Of a stretch of DNA of 64,000 bases, positions 24,832 to 35,492 are shown piece by piece. The position numbers were made by a program, and so were the translations under genes. The notes beneath the pieces are model-generated. The model was given only the letters and a program-made list of their open reading frames with translations, did no database searches and had not been told where the DNA came from. Within the stretch, counting starts at the first letter, position 1. Each line of letters begins with the position of its first letter. The stretch covers positions 839,966 through 903,965 of the forward strand of contig MU270034.1 of assembly GCA_021432635.1 (NCBI GenBank). The letters are read 5' to 3'. The DNA comes from Thozetella sp. PMI_491 (lineage: Eukaryota > Ascomycota > Sordariomycetes > Chaetosphaeriales > Chaetosphaeriaceae).

Positions 24832-26880
24832 TCATAAGGTGTATCTAAAGAGCGGGCTACGGTCGCCCAATTCAGTGAGAGCCCAGTCCCCGTGTTTTCC
24901 AACAACACCGTCTGGCCCCCCATTCTCTGTAACATAGCGCTCGCGTTTCTTGTTAATGGCAGAGAGTACTACCATCATGACAATGACGGCAATGAATGCA
25001 GATCCAAGAAATCCAATCGAAATTCCGTAGCCAAGGTGATAATGCGGCTTGTCCTGTGCACGATAGATGTTGGAACCGATAATCCCTCCGGTATTGCCCA
25101 GAGCTGTACAGTCAATCTCAGCTTTTCAAGATCTCTTGAACACCAGGGTGGCTCGAGACAGACTCACATATTTGCAAAGACATCCCAATAGCTCGCTTAT
25201 ATGGTCCGGCAAGATTATTTGCTAGCCATGAAATAACACCAGGAAAGGCCGGAAAGAACCCACAGCAAGCAAGGAAGCACCCGGCGTATGTGACTCCTGC
25301 GAGTTCCTTGTTATTGGAAGTGACGATGGCCATGATAAAGCCGACGATGGAAACGACCAGGGAGCCTCCTATAAAGAATCCACGCCGTTTCAGCTTGTCT
25401 GAAAAGTGAGCAACAGCAATGGTGAGAAGGCAAGCCGTGATGTAGGGCGGAACAGTCATGAGCTGTGCAGCCCGAGCCGTGTAGCCCTAAGCGATGACGT
25501 CTTAATTAGCGGGGCATCTAAGGGGGTACGAAGCGAACCCACCAGATCTGCTACGATTGTAGGAAGACCAAATACAAGGCCGTACGTTGCTACCGAAATA
25601 CCCAGGTATACAACCACACTAAGGTAGATCTTTTATCAATGTTAGCACTTCCGGTCTGAGCCGTGGGGCAGAGGTACACTCACCTGCCAATCACTAAAGG
25701 CAGCCTTGGTATGCTTTCGCTTGGACCCTTCCTCCAGCGTCCCCATTCCTGCCCTATTTCCATCATACGCGAGCTTAAGCTTAATATACCGTTTCTCTTC
25801 CTCTGTAAGCCACGAGACTGCATCCGGGCCGTTGTAGATGGTGAAAATAGCAACAACCCCCCCCACTACGGTAACGAGCCCCTCCAGTAAAAAAATCCAT
25901 TGCCAACCAGCAAGGCCGGCAAGGCCGTCCATCAATGTGATTGCATAAGCGAGGAGTCCAGAAAAGGCACCTCTGGCACGAGGATTAGTAATGGGGCGAA
26001 AGCAAAGCAGATGCAGTTACACTTACGCCAACGACGCAGTGGCATAGAATAAGGCCGTCCGATACATGGCTTCATGTCTGGTATACCAGCTAGTGACGTA
26101 ATACGCGCAGGCAGGAAAAATACCCGACTCTGGCACGCCGAGGAAGAATCTGGTAGCAAGAAGACCACGGTAATTTTGGACAACACCCATTAAGGTCATG
26201 ATAATCCCCCAGGCGATGGTGATTGAAGGTACTGCTAGGTTAGCTCTCTTGCCAACCCGTGAGGGCAAACGGAGACTTACTCCAGACCCGCGGAGAGAGA
26301 CGTTTTAATGCCATATTTGCCGGAACTTCAAAGATGACGTAGGAAACAAAGAAAATCGTCAAGGCCACGTTGTATTGGTCCCCTTCCATTCCCAAATCAC
26401 TCTCGAGGCCTGCAAGTCTTGCATTGCCGATGTTGCCGCTGTTGATTTCATCCACGAGTCAGCCCACTTGCCCCCCAAATTTTGGTGTCAACATACCGGT
26501 CCAGATAGGCAAAGAGATAAAGAACCGCGATCTGCCCGTGATGATTAGCTTAGCTCATGCGAGCGCCAACCTGTTCCCCTTCACGCTCTCAGAGTGCTTA
26601 CTATCGGGATGAGGTGCAGATCCATTTTACGCATGAGCTTCCTGTATTTGGCCCCAGAGAACTCTTTGAACAAAGCTGCCACATCTGGAGGAAGCCCATC
26701 ATCGTTCAGCGCTGTCGCCTTCTCGCCGTGCAAGCTTATGGCTGGTTCGGCCGATGTAACAGCTGCGCTCACGGTATTGGACATGCTGCGTGTGAGACGG
26801 GTGTTTTCATCAGAGGTAGAAGGTGAGGAGATGCGAGACTGAGGGTGTGCCAGGATTGGAAGACTTGTTCTACTGTACAT
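24832..26880 (-). CDS. MFS transporter, allantoate permease (Dal5/ACS) family
   Basis: Plasma-membrane proton symporter of organic anions or small peptides by family; substrate unknown. Exons by eye (minus): 26602-26880, 26497-26531, 26281-26438, 26027-26231, 25684-25972, 25543-25629, 25168-25486, 24832-25103; phases sum to 547 codons plus stop. A cytosolic N-tail of about 90 residues ends in KMDLHLIPI. The diagnostic helix 1 end LDRGNIGNARLAG is created by splicing of the tiny 35 nt exon. Family motifs VPESGIFPACAYY, GWQWIFLLEG and GNTGGIIGSNIY follow, with about 12 hydrophobic segments in all. It converges on the NRPS and could move its product or precursors, but this family mostly imports nutrients; a role in the cluster is only inferred. 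It is a distant homologue of the MFS gene at 57664. Confidence 0.85.
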
Positions 26881-27523
26881 CTTACATCTTAAATATCTTC
26901 ATTCAACCGTCGAAAGGCGCGCTCCCGGTGGAATCGTTGCTAGATGTTCACCTGGCGGTCCTAACCCACTAGCTGCATGCTAAAATGCGGAGAATGCGGG
27001 GAATAACATGGGGAGACCTAGAGGATCCAATCAACTACCTAACAGGATTTGACCTAACTCTTGGCTCCACTTCTCTTCGCTTCCACCGGAAGCTCGGCAG
27101 CCTTGGCAACGTCCTGGTTGGCAGGGAACAGGTCCTACACTACTCCATCCGAGGGCGATGGCATCGATGCCAGGACTTTTTGGCCAGTGCTGGAGCATAC
27201 CATTTGCATTGTTGGCCATATTTGCTTATTACTAACACCTTCCCTCCTAGAACCGACTCCGTAGAGATGTCTTGTTACAAATTAAACTCAACTCCAACCG
27301 CATAAGACGCCATTTGCATGGGAACTGCTATCGAGGCAACGGAACATGTTTCGTACGTGATACAACTAAACTAAACAGGCAAAAATGAGTCCACTATCGA
27401 ATTCTAGTAATAGTACCGTATATATACGTTGTACGACCGGATGCTAAGGTGGAGTATAAGCCATAGGCAGGTCCTAGTAAAGTGCAACACCGAAGGAAGG
27501 AGATAATCCAAAACGTCGACTAT
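26881..27523. other. Intergenic between MFS gene and Zn2Cys6 regulator
   Basis: Holds the promoter of the minus-strand MFS gene and the 3' side of the minus-strand regulator. No coding or RNA gene recognised. Confidence 0.4.
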
Positions 27524-29903
27524 TCATGGAGATAGAGAACTCTCCGACGTAGGTTGTGTTGACCAAGCCGTCTCATCGAATCCCGGTGCTGGAAGGCCGT
27601 ATCCATCTCCTGATAGCTCAGTCAGGCTAAGCGAGAGGACGCCGTAGTTTTCGGCCTCTTTCGCACTGCCCAAAGCACACCTAAGCATGCTTTCGGGTTC
27701 CATGTTGCTTAGACCCCGACTCCATGCATATCCAACTGCCGTGTTCCCTTTCGCTTGTACATCATATGGCAAATCCGTCTTTCGGAAGGACTGGTAGAAG
27801 CACTCAGCCTCGACCTCTCTTGCTCCAGATTGAGACATCTCCAATTCTGGGGTGCTATGTGCTTCCCCGTCTATTGTATAAACATCCCTAGCCTCCTCCA
27901 TACTCCATGGAGCGTTTTCGGGCATGAGAGTATCGCTAGTCTCACTTCTCGTTGCTGGAATACTTGTAGTAGTTTCCAAACTGGCTCCGATCGGCCCAGA
28001 AAGAGATTTGGAGCAATCTCTAGGAAGATGATGAATTAGATCACACTCGATTAGCTTGTCGTATAGGCGAGTAAGCATGATTGATGATTTATTAATGCGC
28101 TTAGAAGTTGGGGTTAATCCACTTATAGTTGTGGCACATAAACCTCGGGACGCGCAAATCGAGAGAATTATTTTGCTTGGATAAATGTTAGCGTACGTTT
28201 GATCGGAAGAGATTCTGCAAAAAGCCTTACTGGTAGTAGATGTGTAGGGAGATGCGGTGCACAAGAATGCAAGGAAGTACACCATCATCTGTACCACCAT
28301 CTTGGTCATATTGAAGGACCTTTGGAAGGTTGAGGCTCCAGGAATCAAGCTCTATAGATCCAGTTTCATAGGATGTCACTCTCCTGTCCTGTGACACCCG
28401 AGCCCAGGTTTCCGAAGCGGGTGGCGCCAGGCAAGATGAGTTCTTTGGGTCAGGTTGGTCCCCTCCGATGCCGCACGCAGCCAAGCGCACCAGCTGGATG
28501 GAGAACATGGAGAGAACAGTTCTTTTTCCGAGCTCTTCCTCAGGAGATAGGTCACTGCTGGTTAACCGGAAGCCGACGTTGTAATCGGCGAGGGTCAGCA
28601 TGGGCACGTCGGATTCCTCGAGCCGGATTCTGGGGTTCTGCTGTACTGCGAGTGCCACGAGTCTGTCTCGTAAAAGGCAACTCCACCAGCACCGTTTGCG
28701 CATGGTTTTTTGCCGCTCGCTCACATCCGCGCCGGGCTTTTTGTGAAGGCCAAGGCTAAATGCCAACGAAGTGGCAAGGCCAGACCAGTGCCAGGCGTCC
28801 TTATTTTCCCAGGATGGGTGCCGCCAATACGACATGAGAAGAAGCGACTGTAGTACAGCGATCTGGTCTTTCTCGACATCCAACGAATATAGCGCACGTA
28901 CTTTAGAAAAGAAGTCCAGCTGAGCCGCCTTGCGCGAGCTATATCCAGCCCTCAACAGGACGCTTAGCGCAGCGCAATTGGTCGCTGCGAAAAGAACTGC
29001 CTGGAGTACAAGGAGACTGATGCCAGCGCCGCGATTCTCTTGACCACCTAAGCCCACAACCTCGAACTTTTGAAGTTGACGCCTTTCCCAGAATTCCTCC
29101 TCGTCAAGGCAGGGTATGTGTGGGTGAACGAAGTCGAAGTAGCATTGCAGTAAGTCGTCCACGACGGCAGGTGGGGGGAGGTTGAAGCATCCCTTGGCAG
29201 CAAGATATGAAAATTCCTCGTCAGAGAAGCCATGCAGGTCATGACGGGTGATAAGAGGCTGGTCGGGAAACGCTATTGAGATTGAAGAGGCCGGTGATTC
29301 GGTTCCTCTTACTAGCGATGGCGTCCGAGTATTCTTCAGGGACCCTTGATCGGTACTTCGCTGGGCTGTCCAAATCGTCTCAGGCACAGTCCGTCAAGCT
29401 TGGGTCGTGTATGGACCTACATGCGACATCACTGCCAGCAACACCGATTGTGGCATCTTCTATCAAATTTCCGACCACCGAGCGAGGATTCCCGACAACT
29501 TGGATATCGTGCAGAGATGCAAAGTCGACAACCGCTCTGTAAATACATGTTGGATCTCGGGGGTTGCTCGGATCGCCACTGCGGGCGTCATGCGTGGTTC
29601 CAGATGTTTGTTGCGAATCTTGGCTTGGCTTGCTATGCGCTGTATGCCGCCTGTTCTTGTACATCAGAGGCTTGTCCCGAGCCGAATCCGCCACACTTAC
29701 CGTTTTCTTTTAGAAATTGTACAATCGATCCCATCCAGCCGACAATTTGTGCAAGGTGCGCCTTTGGGGTGCACGTCACACCTAACCTTTCGCTGCCTGC
29801 AATGTCGACATGCCACTTTAGAGCGAGATTTGATCACCCGACTCGGGCAGTTGCCGGTGGGCGCGGGAGACGCAGTCTCCATTAGCTTGTCGACGCCCGA
29901 CAT
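27524..29903 (-). CDS. Zn2Cys6 fungal transcription factor
   Basis: Nuclear DNA-binding regulator. Exons by eye (minus): 29701-29903, 29421-29632, 28231-29365, 27524-28175; total 733 residues. A canonical binuclear zinc cluster CX2CX6CX8CX2CX6C uses Cys32, 35, 42, 51, 54 and 61 and is preceded by basic SRSK. A fungal_trans middle domain covers about residues 190-480 (FDFVHPHIPCLDEEEF, LLMSYWRHPSWENKDAWHWSG, KRCWWSCLLRDR). The ATG at 29903 is chosen because it lies 31 codons before the first cysteine. The splice joining exons 3 and 4 (28176-28230) is the least certain; the C-terminal 200 residues are low-complexity acidic/serine-rich, fitting an activation region. It is divergent from the regulator starting at 30385. 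Its targets are unknown; the NRPS is one candidate. Confidence 0.75.
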
Positions 29904-30384
29904 GAGGTCTTTTTCGGAAAGGGCCAGAGCTATCCTGTCGCACACCTTTGGACAGAAAGTGACGAAGGCCAGGAGAAAAGAAGATGGGCGTTGCACTAAA
30001 GAAGATTGCGCAGAACGGGCAGCCCTGCCCCCCCCCCCCCATCCCCCTTCCCCGGACAGGCAGGAAGCTCTCCACCGGAGCAGGAGGGACAAGGGACAGA
30101 CAGCTAGACCCCAACAGACCCCACATGACAAGGTGGTCGGAAGAGCGGGCAAACGGGGTCTCGACGGGGTTAGAGTGGCACCAGTGCGGGGTAGCCCCAC
30201 GAGCAGGACCAATGCAGAAGCTCGGCTGGTATAAAGGGGAGGGGGCATCTGCATCAAACATCCGGTGGAACTTGGGGCCGTTCTCTTGCGGTTCCCTCTT
30301 CCTCCACCACGACATCCATGCCCGCCTGACCTGTTGCCACAGCAGGCCTGTTTTGCTCTCCTGGACACCCTGTCTACCACGAGC
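29904..30384. promoter_or_regulatory. Shared divergent promoter of two Zn2Cys6 genes
   Basis: 481 bp separate the two ATGs. A TATAAA sequence at about 30231-30236 lies roughly 150 bp before the + strand start and could be its TATA box. The tract is unusually C-rich on + (G-rich on -). Confidence 0.5.
30028..30040 (+). repeat. Poly-C tract in the divergent promoter
   Basis: Thirteen consecutive C on the + strand between the two regulator start codons; likely length-variable and a possible nucleosome or factor site. Confidence 0.7.
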
Positions 30385-32723
30385 ATGCTCGGTACCGGCC
30401 AGGATGGGCGCACTACACTTAGTTCGGAATCGCCGACTGGCCGGGTTTCCGAAGCCTGTGCGCGCTGCCGTCGCCAGAAACTCAAGGTGGGCTTGATGTC
30501 TCGTGCGTGTGGCCCGATCGTAAGACGTCAGATCTAACAAAGAGAAAGTGCGACAAGACGAGACCATGCATCATGTGCGTTCGATCGGGTATGGAGTGTC
30601 AGCCTCGACTCGTAGCTGCCTCCAAGCCAAGGAAGCGGAGGGCCAATAACGCCCGCAGCTCGGACGCATTGGATCCACCGAGGACTAGCAAGCAGCGCCA
30701 GACTACATCGAGTCCAAATGCTGGGGAGCAGCCTGGTCCTCTATCGGTCCTACTAGCTTCAGCTGCCGCGAGGTCGGGGCCGGCCATCAGCTCCACCGAG
30801 GCCCAGCAGTTTGGTGCCAATAGATCGGCTATCTCTCTGGCTACAAACGTGTACGAGAATCTGGGGACGCACGCACCGACAGAGACATCCGCAATTCCCG
30901 GAGATGCGTCGCCTACTTCGGCCAGCAGCTCAACATGGACCTTGCAGTCGATGGAGATGCCGCCCCAACGGGTTATGGATGCCTTGATTGAAGTATATTT
31001 CGACAAAATGCACTGGTTCATCTGGATCTTCCACAAGCCTTCTTTCCTGGACCAGGCACTACAAATTCTCTCTGTCAGCTCCTGGCAGCGGCGGGACATG
31101 GGAAAGGTCCTTGTCACCTTGACAGTTGCTGCAATCGGTCTAAAATGTGCGATACAAAACACCTCATCCGACTCCCAACAATTCTTGGCGTCAGTGTCCT
31201 CCAACCCACGGAAGCTGATAGACCAGATCATTGCCGAAGTCCGGACGCATCTTGTAGACCTCCTCGACGACAATTGCATCGAAACAGTTCAGGTGTCTCT
31301 GCTGCTCGGCGCGCTCTATATCTTCCACGGTTCGCCGAGTCTCGCCTGGGCGACCATTGGGCTCGCAGTCAGGGCTTCCTACGCATTAGCACTCCACTGT
31401 GCGTCGGAATCTGACAGCCCCATCGCTACGCAGATCCGACGTCGGTGCTGGAACCACCTCACAGTTGCTGATACATTCGCTTCGCAAATATATGGGCGCC
31501 CGGCCGCCCTCGATCCCGCTTTCTCGGATCTCCTGCCACTCGCAGAAATGGATGATACGATCATCGACATCTCCGACGGTTCTCAGATTCAGGATGACCC
31601 CAGAGACTCCGTAAACGCCTTGACTTTCCATTGTCTCAAATACCGGCTCTACGCGATTATTCGGAAGACACTATCCACGTTCAGACTGCTGAGGCTGCAC
31701 AATCCCATGACGGTTGAAGAGCTCGAGTCCCTGATAGGTGCTGTGCAAACCATTGATGCGCAGCTGATGGAATGGAAGGCGACGCTTCCGCGTCTGCTCA
31801 GCGGTGTCCACATATCAGGTCATGATGCTTCCGGAGGCTGGTCGGAAGAACTTCTCGACAATTACGATGGCCAAGACGGTGACTTCCATCGCCTCCGTCT
31901 CCAGGCACATCTGTTACGAATAACCTATGATGCCGCCATTATCCTGGCCCATCGGCCACTACTCGAACATAAGTTATCCTCAGAATATAGCCAGGGCCTA
32001 TCGAAGAGCACGACGGAATCTGTCTCCAAATCCTTCGATCTCTGTGTCAAGGCAGCGCTTCGAATATCTCGTACACCCGTTATGCAATTCAAGCACGAAT
32101 TCTGCATGGCATTCATATTTGTTCACCTTTTTACCGCCGGCGTTATTCTCTGCATACCTCCAACTAGCCACCCATTTAGCAGCACTGCTCAGGACGCGAA
32201 AACTGGGGCATTTCGAATCATCCAGGCTGCGAAAGCACTGAGCCCGCACAGCCACATTGCGCGGCATACGGAACGGCTCCTGAGCGATTTACTGAAACTT
32301 AGCTTGCACCGCGAGGTTGACCTGGCGTTTAAGGAGAAGCGCCGAATAGATCGGGGAGAGAATCCGCGACGATCTCCAGTAGAGGTAGCGCCAATTAACG
32401 ACTCTCAAGCACCAAGGATTGTAACTACCGAGCAGCACCGCAATCTACCAGTCCTCGGTCCCAACGGGAGCTATTATGTTGATAATGCATCGCATATTCT
32501 GTTGGAGTCGAGTTCTGAGGCAACTCTAAGTCCACATCAGCGTGATTCTGTTGCCGCGAATCTCCATGATAGGTTGGTAGAGCCATACCTGATGTTCAAC
32601 AACCTCGCGAATGCCGACGGATTCGGAACGCGGCCGTTGGATTTGCAGCTTGATGAGACATTTGGTGCCTTCGGTCAAGGTAAACTCATTACCTCCCTTC
32701 TCGGTGTTGGCGATTATTATTGA
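30385..32723 (+). CDS. Zn2Cys6 fungal transcription factor
   Basis: Nuclear regulator of about 758 residues from exons 30385-30486 and 30549-32723. The zinc cluster straddles the intron; choosing the AG at 30547-30548 rather than 30541-30542 restores the canonical CX2CX6CX5CX2CX6C spacing (Cys25, 28, 35, 41, 44, 51), which fixes the acceptor. A basic linker (KPRKRR) follows. A fungal_trans domain begins at about residue 175 (EVYFDKMHWFIWIFHKPSF) and continues to about 450 with RRRCWNHLTVADTFASQIYGRP. The first in-frame ATG is at 30385. Its mate on the other strand is a different subfamily by sequence. No target sites were identified. Confidence 0.85.
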
Positions 32724-34108
32724 CAGCATGCATAGTAATGTTTAACCTTATGCCTGACGATCCCTTGAATACTTGGGGCTGGGGAAAGGGATTGCCATAA
32801 GGAAGTTCAAAGACTTGGTAGCTTTATCCTTAAACGAGAGCACCAAAATGTCGGGGCATTTTCACAGATAAATTCTGCCTCAGCTTGCTCTGAGGCCCAT
32901 GACACCAGCGTCTCGCCATGCTTTGAGGCATCGCAATAATGTACCCCAATAACTAGCCATAGCAGGCGGCAAGTGACATAAGCGCTAAGCTATTACCAGT
33001 TACCATTAAGGTGATTAATTTCCAAAAGATAGATCTCTCAACTGCACCGTTCATCTAATTGGTGTTGCACTTCACGCCTCTGCAATCAATCCCCGGCTTC
33101 CAATCATCGTAAGCGCAGACTTGCGGATACCGGGGGCCGAGCCGCCCGAGCCCGGAAATAGAGGATCTGTCCCATCCATCGACAAATGTCTCACTCGCCG
33201 ACAATGAAATACGCCCTGCAGGGTCAAGCGGCCTTACCCAAACACTAATCACCGACGAGCAGGCCGGCATAGGCAGTCGTGTGGGATATGTAACTGACTG
33301 ATTCTAAAACAAAACACCGTCTTCTCTAGTCCCCTATTTTAGTGTGGTTATTGTATGAAGTGTCTAAGGATCTTATGTGTTCGAGGGATCGAGCCTAGTG
33401 TCGATGGTCCTAGCACCGCTAGGAACTTTTAATAGGATAATTTCCTAGCCGAAGGAACTCTACGGTAAATTTGCCTAGGATGGCGGGAAGGTGGATGAGT
33501 GGGGGCAAGGGTGTAGCTGATACTGTACTTGTAAGGGTATGGCTACGGGTCTTGCGTGTGCAGGGGGTTAGAATGCTTGATATGTACTTCCTCGTTGTAA
33601 GGCTGCCATAAGGCTGGCCGTGGACACGCACTAGCGGTAACCGATCTGCCGTACGAGCTCTACTGGTACCGCCGTCACATAGTCCGGCACAGTAATCGAC
33701 AGTTTGTACCTCAAGATGAATAGAAGACGCTCTTTTGAGGGCTGTAATTTGAAATTTCGTTTGTAGATCAGTCTGGATCAATCTTCAACACCGGAGATTT
33801 CTGCGCCACTACGGTTTAGCAGCGCCAGGCGGGGTAGGCATCATGAAGCAGTCCGGTGTTTAGATATCAGATTGATAAATCTGACGGCATCAGAGGGTAG
33901 AGTCATTATCTTAATATTGTATTATTAAGGGGATGCGGATTCGAGCCCCTCTACAATAGTAAGTATGCTTGCTGTATTTCACAGCCCCGGCCGTATCCAT
34001 GCTCCTTTCAGCAATACACGTCGCAATAATGGGTGACTATGCTAAGCATGGCAAGATGCAAAAAATAAAGCACTACAACCTAAGGATCCCCCACCTCTTC
34101 GAGATCGT
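32724..34108. other. Gene-poor spacer, possible repeat remnant
   Basis: 1.4 kb without a supported gene. Around 33870-33960 a stretch resembles part of a tRNA 3' half (ATTCGAGCCCC) but cannot be folded into a full cloverleaf. 33390-33780 has repeat-like texture with many short TAGGA/CCTAG words. Confidence 0.35.
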
Positions 34109-35492
34109 TTATCGCAGAGGCACCACTACTGGTTTCTCGTTTTTCCTGAGGCTCACACGCTCGACGAACAGCTCCGTTACGCGTGCGCACCATGGGTCGA
34201 CGTAAGTGGTCCACAGGTTGGCGGCCCCATAAAGCAGGGGAATCCAGATGACGAACGAGACATAGAACCGTGCCATGCCCGGGAACAAGGGAGTGGGCCC
34301 ATGAACCCATTCACCTTGATCATTCTGGACGTCTGGGGGGTATGTGAGACCATAGAGCATCCAGGTGAGGACGGTTCGAATGAAGAGTCCGTGTAACAGA
34401 TACACAGCGAATGACTGCTTGCCGAGCCAAATGAAGTAACGGTTCGAGAGCAACTCGCGTGTCCAGGGTGTGAACTGTAAACCAAGTGTAACCAGCTGCA
34501 AACCTAGCCCAGAGGCAAACCGTGGGATATCGGCATTGGTCGGCAGGATAGGAACTAACAGATCATGTATAGCTCTCGACCAAGCCATCCACTCAGCCTT
34601 ATCCTCGGGGTAGGACATGAGGACTAAGCCAAAGAAGATAAGAACGGTTGACAGCATGCGGCACAGGCGGCCATGTCCGACGAGTAAAGTATTCGCTCCA
34701 TCGTGATTTTGTAGATCTGCAAGGAATATGCCCCAGAAGAATTGCATTCCGAGTTGGGCTGGGCCATGATTAGCGAAGGGGGTTGTAAGACGCGAGACGG
34801 GCTGCGCCAGTCTCCATAGAAGAGAATAGAAACCCACGCTCTGCAGAGATGTAAAAGAAGAGGTATAACGCCAGACTTAGCATCATCCGATACCGCTGTT
34901 TCACATAGCTCGTCCCTATCATAAACATATAAACCCACATACTCCCTTTCAGCAACGGCAGCATAGTCCACTGGTGGCCATCGTACTGGTTTACACCTGT
35001 GGCCCATGTCGTCCAGAGATTGTAAATAAGGTGCTCCATCGATTTGACCAGCGACGGCGAGACTGGCTCAGGGCTCGTAATAGAAACCCACCAGCTATCG
35101 CAGCGCTTGGCGACTTGAAACGCTCCCAAGGTCATAAGAATCCAAATCAGCACCGTCGCAAAGGCGGCAGGAAGCACCAGCCTTGGTATCCGCCGTAGTG
35201 CAGACTTAACCATCGAGGCGAAAGCCGCTTCCTGGTTTCCCTGCTGGCATAGCTTAATCGGCTTGAGGGCACAGACATAACCGGTCACGAACGCGAATAT
35301 ACACACGCCTACGCGCCCTTGGAACAGGATCCGGATGAAAGGTAGCTGCAAGAGCTTAGGCGCCGCATCTTCAGCAGAAGTGGGCTGGAACAGATCCGGG
35401 AAGAAGGCTCGCGAGATATGAGTGAAGACGACGAGAATGGAGGCGAAACCGCGAATGCCCTGCCGCGGTAGCAGGTTAGCATGAACAATCAT
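34109..35492 (-). CDS. Integral-membrane acyltransferase-3 family protein
   Basis: Predicted membrane O- or N-acyltransferase (PF01757) of 434 residues from exons 34838-35492 and 34109-34758 (minus); the 79 bp intron has donor GTGGGT, branch CGCTAATC and acceptor CCCAG, and the phases agree. About ten hydrophobic segments are present. The N-terminal family signature is GIRGFASILVVFTHISRAF with the conserved histidine, and the late signature is FIWLGKQSFAVYLLHGLFIR. The annotated ATG at 35492 is uncertain: just inside it lie CTAAC and CGGCAG immediately before GGCATTCGCGG, which could be a branch site and acceptor of an upstream intron, so a longer N-terminus is possible. The acyl donor and acceptor are unknown. 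It could decorate a secondary metabolite, but such genes are also common outside clusters. Confidence 0.8.

Noticed and set aside
29407-30234. 275-codon plus-strand frame across the start of the minus-strand regulator
   Set aside because: It overlaps the zinc-cluster exon antisense, is rich in Arg/Pro and has no domain.
33858-33960. tRNA-like sequence with ATTCGAGCCCC and a possible acceptor pairing AGAGGG/CCCTCT
   Set aside because: The T-arm lacks G53, the spacing between arms is about 62 nt, and no D-arm or anticodon stem could be formed.
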